Assembly (NCBI GenBank): GCA_036346225.1
Contig: JARFIW010000488.1
Location: forward strand, 3,793,160-3,857,159
DNA length: 64,000 nt
Source: Platerodrilus igneus
Taxonomy: Eukaryota; Arthropoda; Insecta; Coleoptera; Lycidae
Reading direction: 5' to 3'
In this document: piece after piece, positions 45,985 to 56,093 of the stretch
Layout: each line of letters begins with the position of its first letter
Position numbering within the stretch: the stretch's first letter is position 1
Notes under the pieces: model-generated
Databases searched by the model: none
The model's input: the letters and a program-made list of their open reading frames with translations, nothing else
What the model was told of the DNA's origin: nothing
Position numbers and translations under genes: made by a program

Positions 45985-46448
45985 ACAATCGGTCTCTATT
46001 TTTCCAAGATGAAGTTGGTTACACACTATCGATAAATGGAGATTGATACAGGAAAATGCTGGAAAACTTTTTTTACAACAAGAAGTAGCTCAACTCTTCT
46101 GGGTTTAACAAGATGATACCAAAGTCCATACTGCCAGAGCCACAATTGCCCTTTTAAGGACACATTTCCAGAATCCATGAATTTCGAGAAAAAAAGACTT
46201 GATTCCTATTGCATCCAAAATCTCTAGATAATGCTGCCCCCGATTATTTTGTTTGGAGTTATCTAAAAGAAGGGGTCTACGTACACAAACCGCAATGCTT
46301 GGAACTATTTATAGCGAATATTAGGTGTAAGATTTTGGGAATATCTCAAGAATCTTTGCGAAAGGTTCTGGAAGATGTGCTAAAAAGAGCTCGTATTTGT
46401 CATTGCGAAAGGGAACATCATTCGTTAGACATCATTTTTCGTAAATAG
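45985..46448 (+). pseudogene. Tc1-like transposase, C-terminal fragment
   Basis: Plus-strand frames give 'KVHTARATIALLRTHF' (after the second catalytic Asp position, worn), 'KKRLDSYCIQNL', then 'APDYFVWSYLKEGVYVHKPQ'. The last frame reads 'LRKVLEDVLKRARICHCERE' and 'LDIIFRK' to a stop at 46448. The DYFLWGYLK-type block and the C-terminal Cys helix mark a Tc1/mariner-superfamily transposase. The DNA-binding half is missing and the catalytic third residue region is frameshifted. Confidence 0.75.
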
Positions 46449-47538
46449 TTGAAAAAATTTCAAGAACACTCTTGTTATACACATTTTTTAATTTAACATA
46501 TTGAAGATACTTTTGCGCCATCCAGTACTAAGTTAAAGTACCTAACCTGGTTACCAAATGGCTTCTTTTTGCTGAAAAAAGTATTAATTGATTTAATTAT
46601 TCAAAAATTGGTTATTAAGCCACAATATAGTGAATCTTTACACAGTTTCGCTAATTACCTTTTTGGTTGTTGACCTTAGGTAGTAGTTCTTGATCGCCAC
46701 GTTCTTGTACTTACCTGATTTGGAACAACTCTCTTTGAAGCTATCAACCGTAAGTGTCACACTTGTTGACAACTTTTTTTTTTATAAATTTTAGTATCTT
46801 TTAATTGATCTTTCGCTAACAGCTGTTCGCTAGTTTATATACTTACTACTCTATAATGCTTCGTTCCTTTTACACAGCACTTTACTTAAAAACAATAATG
46901 CATGCAGAAAATATATTAACAGTTTTTATTATTTTTAAACAATTGATTGTTACATCGATAAAGGATGTACTTTTTATACAATCGGTAAATAGGTCCGTAA
47001 AAAAAGTTCATTCACTCTGGTTTACGTACCATTTGTGTAAAAATGCATTTATTTATAGTTCATTTAATCATAATTACAAGTTTTCCATAAAATTCAATTT
47101 CGTACACTGTCAGTGGCAGTAATTTAAAAAATTTCCTTAACTAAGCCTTAACTATTGGACATTCACCTTTATTTTTCACAAACACATCTAGCAACGCTTG
47201 TTTAAGATTTTTAGTGCTAACATCATCTGAAATAAAACGTAATCATTTCACAACTGATTGTCTAGTTTTATAAAGTTTTGGCAAGTCATAGTTGTAGTGA
47301 TCAGCAGCATGAAGGTACAGACTGTAAAGATCAAAGAAATAAGTTTTTCAAAAATTTAGAACTTTCTTTACATGCGGTTTTTGTGATAACAGTGCAGGAA
47401 AAATAATATTTTTTTTACAAACAGGTACACTCTCAATAATAGATAAAACATTTTCAAGATTATACACGGAACAACGTGTAACAAAGCAAAGAAAACGTAT
47501 TTAATAGTTTTCTTTCACAATCGATCCATACCGTTTCG

Positions 47539-47592
<54 letters not shown>

Positions 47593-49388
47593 CTGTGGAT
47601 TTCTAGGCTTAAATCAATGTACATAAGGCAAACAATTATTTATTTGTAGGTACCTTGTAATGTTTCAATGTAATTGAATAGGAATAGGACAATGTAAAAT
47701 AATGTAGGTTTAATTTTTTTGCTTCAATTTAGAACTAGAATAGTAATTAATTACTAATTGGATCGATGGCAAGGTTAGAAATAGGTGCATAAATGTATTA
47801 TTATTAAAGCTTTTCATGTAGAACGTAAGGTAAAAATCGACAATATACGCGAGGAAGGGTAATATAAAGTGTAAACATTTATGTAAGTTGTCAAGGTTTG
47901 ATATTCTAAAACACGCTACAACGGTTATAAATTTCAAAGAAGGAACGCACAAACAAATAAAACGATTCCAGTAAGCTTTTAAACGTTGAGAATATATTTC
48001 TACGTAAAAATCGTTAACTGAAAACACAGGTCTATAAGAGGGAACGGAAGGTTACATGTATAAACAGATCGATAAAATCAAGAGAGAGACGATATTTGGC
48101 ATGTGCTAGAAACGGACGGAACATATCATATGGTCAGTTGTAGTGACTTTCAAACGTCTGTAAGACAAGGATATTTTTAAGAGCAATAAGTGGGATAAGA
48201 ATGCAGCGTGTTTGCAGAAGATATTAATTTTGAAGGTGTACAGAAAAGTAAGGAGAACAACTATGAACAAGGTGGTTATCGAGGGACAAGGCAAAAAAGA
48301 TAGAAAACGGTAGACAAGAATATCAGAAAAGTAGAAATGACATAAAAGTTAGATAGGGTATGCAATGAAGGCTGGAAGATGTTATGATTCGAGTATAAGT
48401 GAGATAATAGTATGTACGCGCATATGAGAGGTGTGTTTTTAGTTGTTTGTGGGTGATAGCAGAAGTAAGAATTTTAGAGAAAACCAGGACGGTTGAAAAT
48501 TTTAACGAGCTTTTCTGAGCAAAACACTTGTTTGCACTACAAAATTCATGGATTTTGAAGACGGTTGGAAAAGGGGCGGTCGAAATTTGCAGAAAAGAAC
48601 GACGGTTGTGTAGTTGTGCACGGTAATTTTAAGAATAGCGTCTGCCGTTTGAGAAATTTTACGGGGAAAAGTGTATCGTAGAATGTTTGTTATGGATACT
48701 TGCAACTTGAAAGGGGGTTTGGGTTATATAAACGTGCTGGACGCGGCATTCGCTCTTCTAGTTTTTGATTCTGCTGAACATCTTCATCCTGGCTTCAGAC
48801 TACAGTACGCGACTAGTGCAGTCCGACAGTGCTGAGTTTTGCACGCATATACAGAAAGGTTTAAACTGAGCTCAAAATAGACCAAGGAGAAAGTAACGTA
48901 AGGTTCTGGGATAGGCCCTTCTACTTTAAAATGAGCATATAAATATAGTCAAATCTGAAATCTTTGTTGTATGAAAATGATAACATTTAATACAGAGGAG
49001 GAGAATTAAATATTTAATGTTGATGCGTTATGTAAATATTGAGATTTTGTGGTTTTTATTTTTAATGTATCAGAATAAAATAGGATGTACCTTTGGCTAG
49101 TCGGATTATTTTTTTATTTTTAAATATTTTTAAAGGGTTGTACTGAATTGTAGAGCAGATGAGCAGCCGTGGTGAGTATCTCTGAAGAAGCAGTGAGAAG
49201 AGCTAGCCGTGTGGTGTTATTTATGAAGAGCATCTTCAGAGGATATTTAACTAGAACATATTGTGATAAATAAAATCGAAGTAAAATTTATTTAGGTAAT
49301 TATTGTAGAAGTTTTACTAGGTCTTGAGTAGTAGTAAGTTCACAATATTAGGGATTGATTTTTACAGAGAAGATGCGTAGCATTCTTA
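46449..49388. other. No confident gene; upper end possibly a worn LTR
   Basis: 46449-47540 is AT-rich. A worn minus-strand reading near 47300-47480 has coding-like text but is not recognised. (AT)n lies at 47544-47591. 48720-48870 has a TATA-like 'gttatataaacg' followed by GC-richer text, and the stretch ends at a primer-site-like motif (49389). So 48000-49388 may be an LTR, but no partner LTR was found. Confidence 0.45.
47544..47591. repeat. (AT)n microsatellite
   Basis: A long AT dinucleotide run. Confidence 0.95.
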
Positions 49389-49407
49389 TGACGCCCAACG
49401 CTGGGAC
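49389..49407 (+). other. Primer-binding-site-like motif (tRNA-Lys type)
   Basis: It reads TGACGCCCAACGCTGGGAC. This resembles TGGCGCCCAACGTGGGGC, the complement of the insect tRNA-Lys(CUU) 3' end as I recall it, with two mismatches and one inserted base. It would mark the start of an LTR element's leader on the plus strand. Confidence 0.5.
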
Positions 49408-49430
49408 ATGAAAACAAAAACTTTACGACA

Positions 49431-49433
<3 letters not shown>

Positions 49434-49467
<34 letters not shown>
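49434..49467. repeat. (AT)n microsatellite
   Basis: An AT dinucleotide run preceding 'ttgctatgataag', like the run at 54200 that precedes 'ttgccttgataat'. Confidence 0.95.
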
Positions 49468-49472
<5 letters not shown>

Positions 49473-49477
49473 GTATA

Positions 49478-50400
49478 TATTGCTATGATAAGAGGGTAGT
49501 TCAAGGGTATATTAAGTCATAGGAGTCGTAAGATTAATGTAAGTATTATTAGCGTTTAGAAAACCAAACAATTCCTCCATTGAATAGGAGTAATTTGACT
49601 ATTTTATATATAGTCAATAGCGAGCACACTGTATATAAATCATAACCAATTTAATTCATAAGAGAAAAACTCATTATTTAATAATCAGATACTATTTAGC
49701 AAAAATAATAATGTGTACGTTTCATAATACGTTTTAAGTTAAATATACAAGTCCAGAACTGGAAAGAAACGAGTTAAAATAAGTTTTTAACGCAAACAAA
49801 TTCATCAAAGTAAACTCGTAATCGGGGAAGATAAACAAAGTGGCATACTAGCTATTTAACAAAATCAACGCATAAATAAGTAAACGCGTTCAAATACGTC
49901 ATTAATAAAAATATAAATACGTGAAAAGGACACTGTATTGCATAAAATCCAACATAATTAGAGCGACAAGCAATAAATAACAGGCGGTCCGTAATTTGAT
50001 AAAGTTTGGACTATAGTCGGCACAAACATAAGGGCGTGACCAAAAAGCAATAAAATTTGGATTTTCTACGAAATATGCTACACAAAGTTGAACGTCTATG
50101 TGTGAAATGAAGCGTCTGAACAAAAATCAGAACAATGGATTTTAGATATATAGAGTTTTGCAGAGATAAGCGCAAGGTACGACGCCTTCATCAACAAACA
50201 CACAATGAATATCAATAAGAAAAATAGATAGGAGGAGTCTATAAATCCCATGGATACCTCATAAACATTCAGTATCTCTTTGACCAAGGCAGCAACTACG
50301 TCAATTGAAAGTAAAATATTACGTAAAAGTGAACGTAGTAAAGACTAATAATTTATTAAACTTAGTGAAAATTAAAAATGCCAATTTATACAACGAGAAG
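49478..50400 (+). repeat. Possible 5' LTR or leader of the gypsy-like element
   Basis: The start resembles the sequence at 54228 (tgataa..., 'aagggtatat.aagtca'), just after an AT run in both places. Around 50240-50290 a TATA-like 'ctataaatccc' is followed by a 'ttcagta' start-like motif. The gag frame lies downstream on the same strand. The boundaries are not certain and similarity between the two ends fades quickly. Confidence 0.35.
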
Positions 50401-50864
50401 TAGCCGTTCTGATCTTAAAACGTAAGGTAAACTATTAATTGAATTCAATTCTAATATTTAGAATTTAGAGCTATGAGTGTACTTCTAAATAAACGTCTGT
50501 GTGTACCTCTGAACGGACCTATAAATATACGTCTGAATGTAATTCTAAATGTACCACTAAACAAACTTCGAGAATATTATCAAAATACTTCTAAATAAGC
50601 CTACAAGAAAACATAATGAGCGTCAAGATACTCAAATTAAACTACAAGCAAGCTCAAAGTCGTTCCAAAAATTCAAAGAGAAAATTCAAGCAACAATTAA
50701 TTAATCATTATGGTCAAGAAATGAAGAAACTTCACTAGCGAGTCAAGCTGTAACAATCCATTAATATTCAGAGGCAGTTCCTAGAGACACGCAAGGAAAA
50801 CAAAGATCAGAGTTTATTCATTATTAGTATAAGATACTTTTTCAATTTTTAACATTTAATATTT

Positions 50865-51265
50865 GCTATATGTGTGGAGCACAGCACAGACAGTATGCCT
50901 ACGAAAAGCAGACAGAAGAACAGTAGCGGGCTTTGAAATGCTGTGCTTCAGATTTTTGAGGATGGACAGACAAAGGTAGTAACAAATAGGTTATAGAAAC
51001 AGTAAGAGAACAAGGATATCTTTGGGAAAAAATATGAGAAATAGAAGGGCAGAATACGTTCTAAGGCATTTTTAGGGAATAGCATGGGATATATGACAAG
51101 CAGAGATAGGAAAAAAGAGGTGGATGTAGACCTAGATCAGATAGTAATAGATGCAGACTGTGCAAATTTCGGGGAATCCTGTAGGTTAGTTCAGAATAGG
51201 AAACAATGATGGTACGCGTCTAACCAGTTTCAGGACTGAAGACCCAATGATGATGATGATATCAA
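50865..51265 (+). mobile_element. RTE-type LINE 3' tail, plus strand
   Basis: It begins with 'tatgtgtggagcacagcac', shared with the copy at 38695, and ends in 'ggactgaagac' then a short TGATGATGA tail. Between them is worn C-terminal coding text. It interrupts the leader of the gypsy-like element, so it is the younger of the two. Confidence 0.8.
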
Positions 51266-51714
51266 ATAATTTGTAAGGGTCATCAAAAATCATTTGAGAA
51301 TTTGAAAAAGAGAGAAAGGATCGGTTGAGCGTTCAAAAGGTACTTAAAAGTAATTACAGTGGTATATTTTTGCTGGCTTTCTGGGAACATAAATTTTGGT
51401 GGAATCAGATAAATATCTATATTTTATTCAGGGGCTAATTTTTGAATATTAAACAAATTAATAATTTATAGACATAAACGTGTACATATTATCCATTATT
51501 ATGTTGTGTAATTTTGGATTGCTTTATTTTCATTTTCATTTTCATTATTTTAACAGATAGGGATTAAACAGTCTTTATTGTCGTAACATAGGGCACTCTG
51601 TTTAATAGATTAAGCTAGCCGAAACATACAAATTCAAGGAATTATAGGATTTAGAGACGCAGAGGGAAGAGGCCGAGTACGAACACAACAGTAAAGTTTT
51701 AAAAAGCAACGGCA

Positions 51715-52200
51715 ACGTTAGGGGCTGTGACATAGCAAAACTAATACGACTTCCAATCGTAGAGCTAATTCACAGCAAATAAATATAACGACCAACTAGG
51801 GGCTATTCACAGCAAATAAACAAGAATACCTAACGTAGTGACAATTCGTAGTAAATAAAAATAACGCCCACTCGTGGGGCTATTCACAGCAAAATTATAT
51901 GACAATCACAATCGTGGGGATTTCTCAGCAAAAAAAATGGCGACCCCATCGTAGGGGCGAGAATACCATAAAAGAAATTTAGAAATCTGAAAATCGTAGG
52001 GGCACGAATGAATAAAAAAACTTAGCAATCTAAAAATCGTTGGGGTGAGAATACCAGAAAAGAAATTTAGAAATCCGAAAATCGTAGTGGCACGAACTAG
52101 TAAAAGTAGTTTAGAAATTCGAAACGTAGGGGCACAAACGAACAAAAGATTATTAGCAATTCAAAAATCGTAGCAATCCAGAAACCATAAGGGTTATAAA
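51715..52200 (+). repeat. Degenerate tandem array with a repeated GTAGGGGC core
   Basis: About ten degenerate units of 40-70 bp follow one another. Each has a core like 'atcgtaggggc' and an A-rich tail such as 'agcaaataaa' or 'aagaaatttagaaatc'. Examples of the core lie near 51730, 51800, 51875, 51918, 51955, 51997, 52045, 52088 and 52130. One unit (51938-51958) starts TGGCGACCCCATCG and could itself be a primer site. The array ends less than 100 bp before the gag start codon. Confidence 0.7.
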
Positions 52201-52289
52201 AGTTAAAAATTGCATAGTAATAAAAATTAGAAAACACGGGTAGATAGGAAGTAATTTTTGAAATCTTAAAATTAGGGATTTAGATAAAA

Positions 52290-53594
52290 ATGAATAAACG
52301 AATAAAGGAAGCTAGAGAAGCATTGAGGAATAAAGGGGTAGAAATAGAGTCTCAAGAAAGAGTAATTTTAAATGATACACCGACGGAAATACAGGAAAGA
52401 GAATTAGCACGGAGTCAAAGTGAAGAATAGCGGATTTCGCAGCAATCTGAAATAATGTCAATTTTATTAGCGTTAAATAGAAAAATAGATGAAAACGAAG
52501 AGGCCATGAAACATACAAAAATGCAGATTAATAAAAATGAGGAAAGGTTAGGCTCCAAAATAAAAATTTTGAGTGACGGCTTAAAAGAAACGAATCAAAC
52601 GATCTCGGAAATGCAGATACAATTTCAAAATATAGTCACAAAAATTATAGATGATATCGATAATGTTAGGGACGAGGTTAGGAAAGTTAAATTCAATCAG
52701 GAAACAAAACAAAAAGAAACAAATGATAGGATTATGGATTTAGGTATAAAGATGCAGGAAATTGAAAGATAGGATTTAAGGATGTATTTTAAAATTAGAC
52801 TTAGAAAATTTTGGTAGGAATAACGGGCAGTACATTAGGGGACCTGTTAGACCAAATCGACCGGAAACATCAGTTAAGCAATATTCAAAATTTTACGGAG
52901 ACGACAGAATAAATCCAAAAATATTCTTAAACCATATCAAAACATTAATACAAGGATCAACGGATGAAAGATACAATTTAAACTTAGTTAGGTCAATATT
53001 AAAAGGAGGCGCGAAATTTAGTTTGGCTTGATGGAAGATGAAATAGAAACATTTCAGGAATTTGAAGGTAAATTTTTAAGACACTTTTGGGGGGACAATC
53101 AGCAATACAAAGCAAGAGATAATTTAATTATGGGAAAATACACGCAAAACTTAGGAATGGCCCGAGAATTATACGCCATGCAAAAATTTAGTATAGCAAA
53201 GCAACTAGATCCTCCGTTGGAAGAACAACAAATTATAAAGTACTTGGCAGGACATTTTGGAGATGAGATCAGACATTATATTACAATTCAAAATATAATG
53301 GATACAGATATATTCCTGGAATATTTACAACGTTGTGATGAGTTGGGACAAAGTGGTGTAGTGGAAAATAGAATGCAGACGCAACAAGTAAACGTAGCTA
53401 GAACGCAAAGGAGCGTAAAAAGTAATAAATCGAATTATCAGAGAAACAATGGCAATTATAGGGGAAATTTCGACAGAAACAATAATAACTATAATAATAA
53501 TTTTAGACGTAATTGGAATACAGGAAATACGCCAAGAAGAAAAACGGAGCAAACCAACCACGACAGGAATATAAATCTAAAAGCGCACCAATGA
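52290..53594 (+). pseudogene. Ty3/gypsy-like gag, decayed
   Basis: The start is taken at the ATG at 52290, in frame with the long downstream piece and broken only by one TAG near 52428. The N-terminal 130 residues are a charged coiled coil (52455-52772). After frameshifts the capsid part reads 'RPETSVKQYSKFYGDDRINP', 'NLVRSILKGGAKF', then 'FQEFEGKFLRHFWGDNQQYK' and 'QIIKYLAGHFGDEIRHYI' (53028-53350). The C-terminus is Asn/Arg-rich (RNNNNYNNNFRRNW) with no CCHC knuckle visible before the stop at 53594. No protease or polymerase follows within the window. The fold is that of Ty3/gypsy-type capsids by its W-x-x-F spacing, a family-level judgement. Confidence 0.65.
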
Positions 53595-53764
53595 CAACAT
53601 GTGGAACAAGCTTCACAACCAAGTAGAACAAACTGCATCAACACTGAAACTACGAGTCAGGTAAGACCAGTTACGTCGAATCAGGATTTTTAATTGAGGA
53701 CAAACATGTAAGCTTAAGAATTAATGGAATGAACACCAGCGCGAATATATAGACAATACAATCG

Positions 53765-53905
53765 GGAATTTCACAGAAAAATAATAATATATATATATAA
53801 TATAAATTTAGACGTAATTGGAATAGCAGGAAACTGTACGTCCAAGAAGATAGACCACAGGGCTAAACCAACCAACGGATCAAGGCAATTATTAAATCTA
53901 TATGG
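53765..53905 (+). repeat. Tandem duplication of the gag C-terminal region
   Basis: This matches 53480-53590: both contain 'ttagacgtaattggaata', then 'caggaaa', 'ccaagaaga' and 'aaaccaacca'. The copies are about 285 bp apart. The second copy carries an AT expansion. Confidence 0.8.
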
Positions 53906-54000
53906 CAAAATGAGCCAACATGATGGCGCTCTATCTTCCTTTCGCCAACGTACAGAGGTTTCTTCGTGCCATATACTTGAGGTTTCTTGATATTTTGTTA

Positions 54001-54065
54001 GTTAAGACTAGTCCATTCTGACGAGACCCAAGAGGTCGAAACCTGGTCAATGGATGTTTTTTGAC
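54001..54065 (+). ncRNA. Type I hammerhead self-cleaving ribozyme
   Basis: Stem I is TCCATT (54012-54017) with AATGGA (54049-54054), a perfect 6 bp. It is extended by GTTAA (54001-54005) with TTGAC (54061-54065) across a symmetric six-base internal loop. The core is CTGACGA (54018-54024), then stem II GACC/GGTC (54025-54028, 54034-54037) with loop CAAGA, then GAAA (54038-54041). Stem III is ACC/GGT around a single U (54041-54047), and the cleavage triplet GTC ends at C54048. All invariant residues are present. The one-base stem III loop suggests action as a dimer, as known for the hammerheads of Penelope-like elements and retrozymes. The host element was not identified. It lies between gypsy-like debris and an AT tract. 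Confidence 0.85.
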
Positions 54066-54194
54066 AAAATGATCAAGTAATTGTTTTGTAATGGCTATGC
54101 AAATACCAGTTCGATTTGTATAGGTAAATACAATGTATACAGATACATCTCATGTAATTGGTTTATTTAACTGCAGATTGCAGAGAAAGTTTTG

Positions 54195-54199
<5 letters not shown>

Positions 54200-54228
<29 letters not shown>
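54200..54228. repeat. (AT)n microsatellite
   Basis: An AT dinucleotide run just before text similar to 49478. Confidence 0.95.
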
Positions 54229-54230
<2 letters not shown>

Positions 54231-54772
54231 CCTTGATAATATCTTAAGGGTATATAAGGTCACAGGGGAGGTATACTTCATGTGAACATCACAAAAATCA
54301 AGAAAACTAAATATTTATATCATAAAATCATAATTCGTCCATTATGCATTAAGCAAATACAAATCATTCTGTATAAAATCAATATTTAGCCACAGTTGAT
54401 AAAAGAAAGCTTATTTTGTAATAATTTAAACACATTCATCAAAACAAATAATTTTGGAAGCCATTCAATCCGTCTTTAAACATTTAAAACCTTCTCAAGC
54501 GCTAATTTAAATACAAATCAGTCAAAATTATCTTGCACTTGAAATATTTCCTTATAATTATTTGATTCGTCAGTTTGTAATTTAAAATCAAAATGCGAGT
54601 TTTCTGAGCTCGTTGCTTTGTGTATCGTTTGTTGATAGAAAGCAATACAATATACAGAGCATATCCTTTTAGGTACTAATTAGAGAAGCTTTGAAATGAA
54701 TCGATTGTGAATAAAACTTTTTCTAAATAATGCATTTCGTAATAGTTTTGACAATCACGGTGAATATTCTAA

Positions 54773-54778
54773 TTTATT
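54773..54778 (-). promoter_or_regulatory. Candidate poly(A) signal of the neuroligin gene
   Basis: The minus strand reads AATAAA about 115 bp after the stop codon at 54893. A longer 3' UTR using a later signal is equally possible. Confidence 0.35.
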
Positions 54779-54892
54779 TCAGTCAGATATGGATTTTAGT
54801 AAGTTGAGAGAACAACTTGGAATGCAAGTCTAAATCACAATACATATTTAACAATAATAAAAAATAGTACCTAACTTTGTATAAAGTCATAC

Positions 54893-55731
54893 TCAAACAG
54901 ATATTTCTTGAATTTGAACACGCTTCTTCATTGTGCCAGGTGTAGTAGGAGCTCCATGCGGCCTTAAAATTCCCACCTGGCTTAGTGTAGGAGGTTGTGC
55001 TCGAGGTGGCGGTGGGGGCTCCGGTATACTTGGACTAGTATAACTATTTGATGTATCTGCTTCTATACTATAACTAGGAGGGTTAGTAAGGCTTAAATCA
55101 GTTCGTTTTACTGCTGGTGGAGGAGACGAGTTAAACTCCTGAAGAGGTAGATCGGGCATATGAAAATTGTTTAAAGATTGTTTTTCATAACTATATTCAC
55201 CAATAAAGTTAGCAATAGGCTTTTCTTCGAAACTGTCATTACGGGAATGTGACTTCGTTTTTTTAAACGAGTCGTAGCCTACTCGGGATGTATCAAACCT
55301 AACAGACTTATTATCATAATTTTCTCCAGACGAACTGCTACAACTACCTGTTTCAGCTAATTCTTCTTTTTTCTTTTGTTTGCTTTTTGTTCGATCCCTT
55401 TGGTGATAGATCCCGGCAAAAATCAATATATTCAGTAACAATAAAAAACATCCTACTGCTATTGTTACCGTTAAGGCAGTAGTATAACTCTGATAATGGC
55501 TCGACGCTAACTTTTTAAGTAAACTATTGCTGTTTAGAAACTTATTAGGCGAACTAGTTGTTAAATTTGGTGGGCACTCTGTTGTTGTTGCTTGGAGCGC
55601 AGTATCTGACTTAGGAGGCAGAGGCGTTGTTGTTGTTGCAACACTAACAGGCTTTGAAGTGGTTGACGTTGGTGGAGGTGCAATGATGTGAATCAAATTA
55701 GGTTTCTGAAGCGTCTGCTCCCTCACTGAAC
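54893..55731 (-). CDS. Nlg: Neuroligin, last coding exon (stalk, transmembrane segment, cytoplasmic tail)
   Basis: Neuroligins are postsynaptic adhesion proteins that bind neurexins. This terminal exon encodes about 279 residues. It has a Thr/Pro-rich stalk (about residues 1-60, probably O-glycosylated), a membrane segment 'TVTIAVGCFLLLLNILIFAG' (about 86-105), and the basic stop-transfer IYHQRDR. The cytoplasmic tail contains 'EEKPIANFIGEYSYEK', a proline run PEPPPPPRAQPP and the end 'MKKRVQIQEISV'. The final I-S-V fits a hydrophobic-x-hydrophobic (class II) PDZ ligand. The exon starts after TTAG at 55731, which keeps phase with the upstream exon ending in a single G. A second AG six bases on is also in phase. 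The frame is fully open. The stop TGA is at 54895-54893. Confidence 0.9.
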
Positions 55732-55942
55732 CTAAGCAGAAAGAAAAAATTTATCAAAGAGCAAATTGAAACGTTTTTAAAGTGCGTGCTATTTATGCAC
55801 TTAATATTTGATCCAATAAAAGCTTTTAGTATTTTAACATTTGCTACTTAGTATCTCGCAATGTAAATTTGGGCTTTTACTGAAATTACAGTCAACATCT
55901 AAAAGTTAAAACTCAAAGACGCTGTAGTAAAAACAACCTTAC

Positions 55943-56093
55943 CATCATAGTATTGATCACCTTCTTCTTGAAAATGATGGTGTCTCATTGATGTTTCATC
56001 GCCTTCGCTTGGTCTATGAAGTTGAGGTATCAGATTTAACCAAAGTGACATTTTATGGCCGCGATAGTGATTCCTCATTTCTGGTCTACTTCC
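55943..56093 (-). CDS. Nlg: Neuroligin, penultimate exon (end of the esterase-like domain)
   Basis: This 151-bp exon lies between a clear acceptor (TTATTACAG, ending at 56094) and donor (GTAAGG, starting 55942). It encodes 'RPEMRNHYRGHKMSLWLNLI', then 'PQLHRP', and an acidic stretch ending 'DQYYD'. The R-x-HYR-x-HK-x-x-WLNLIP-x-LH pattern is diagnostic of neuroligins at the end of the cholinesterase-like ectodomain. The exon begins with two bases of a codon and ends with one, and the next exon begins with two, so phases agree. The intron to the last exon is 211 bp (55732-55942). Upstream exons are not found up to 64000, so the preceding intron exceeds 7.9 kb and holds the transposon debris there. 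Confidence 0.9.

Noticed and set aside
51715..52200. CRISPR-like array
   Set aside because: Units are degenerate with variable spacing, and the DNA is eukaryotic transposon sequence.
55724..55726. GTG as a start codon for the neuroligin tail frame
   Set aside because: The frame is an internal exon continuation with a good acceptor upstream and matching phase with the exon at 55943-56093.
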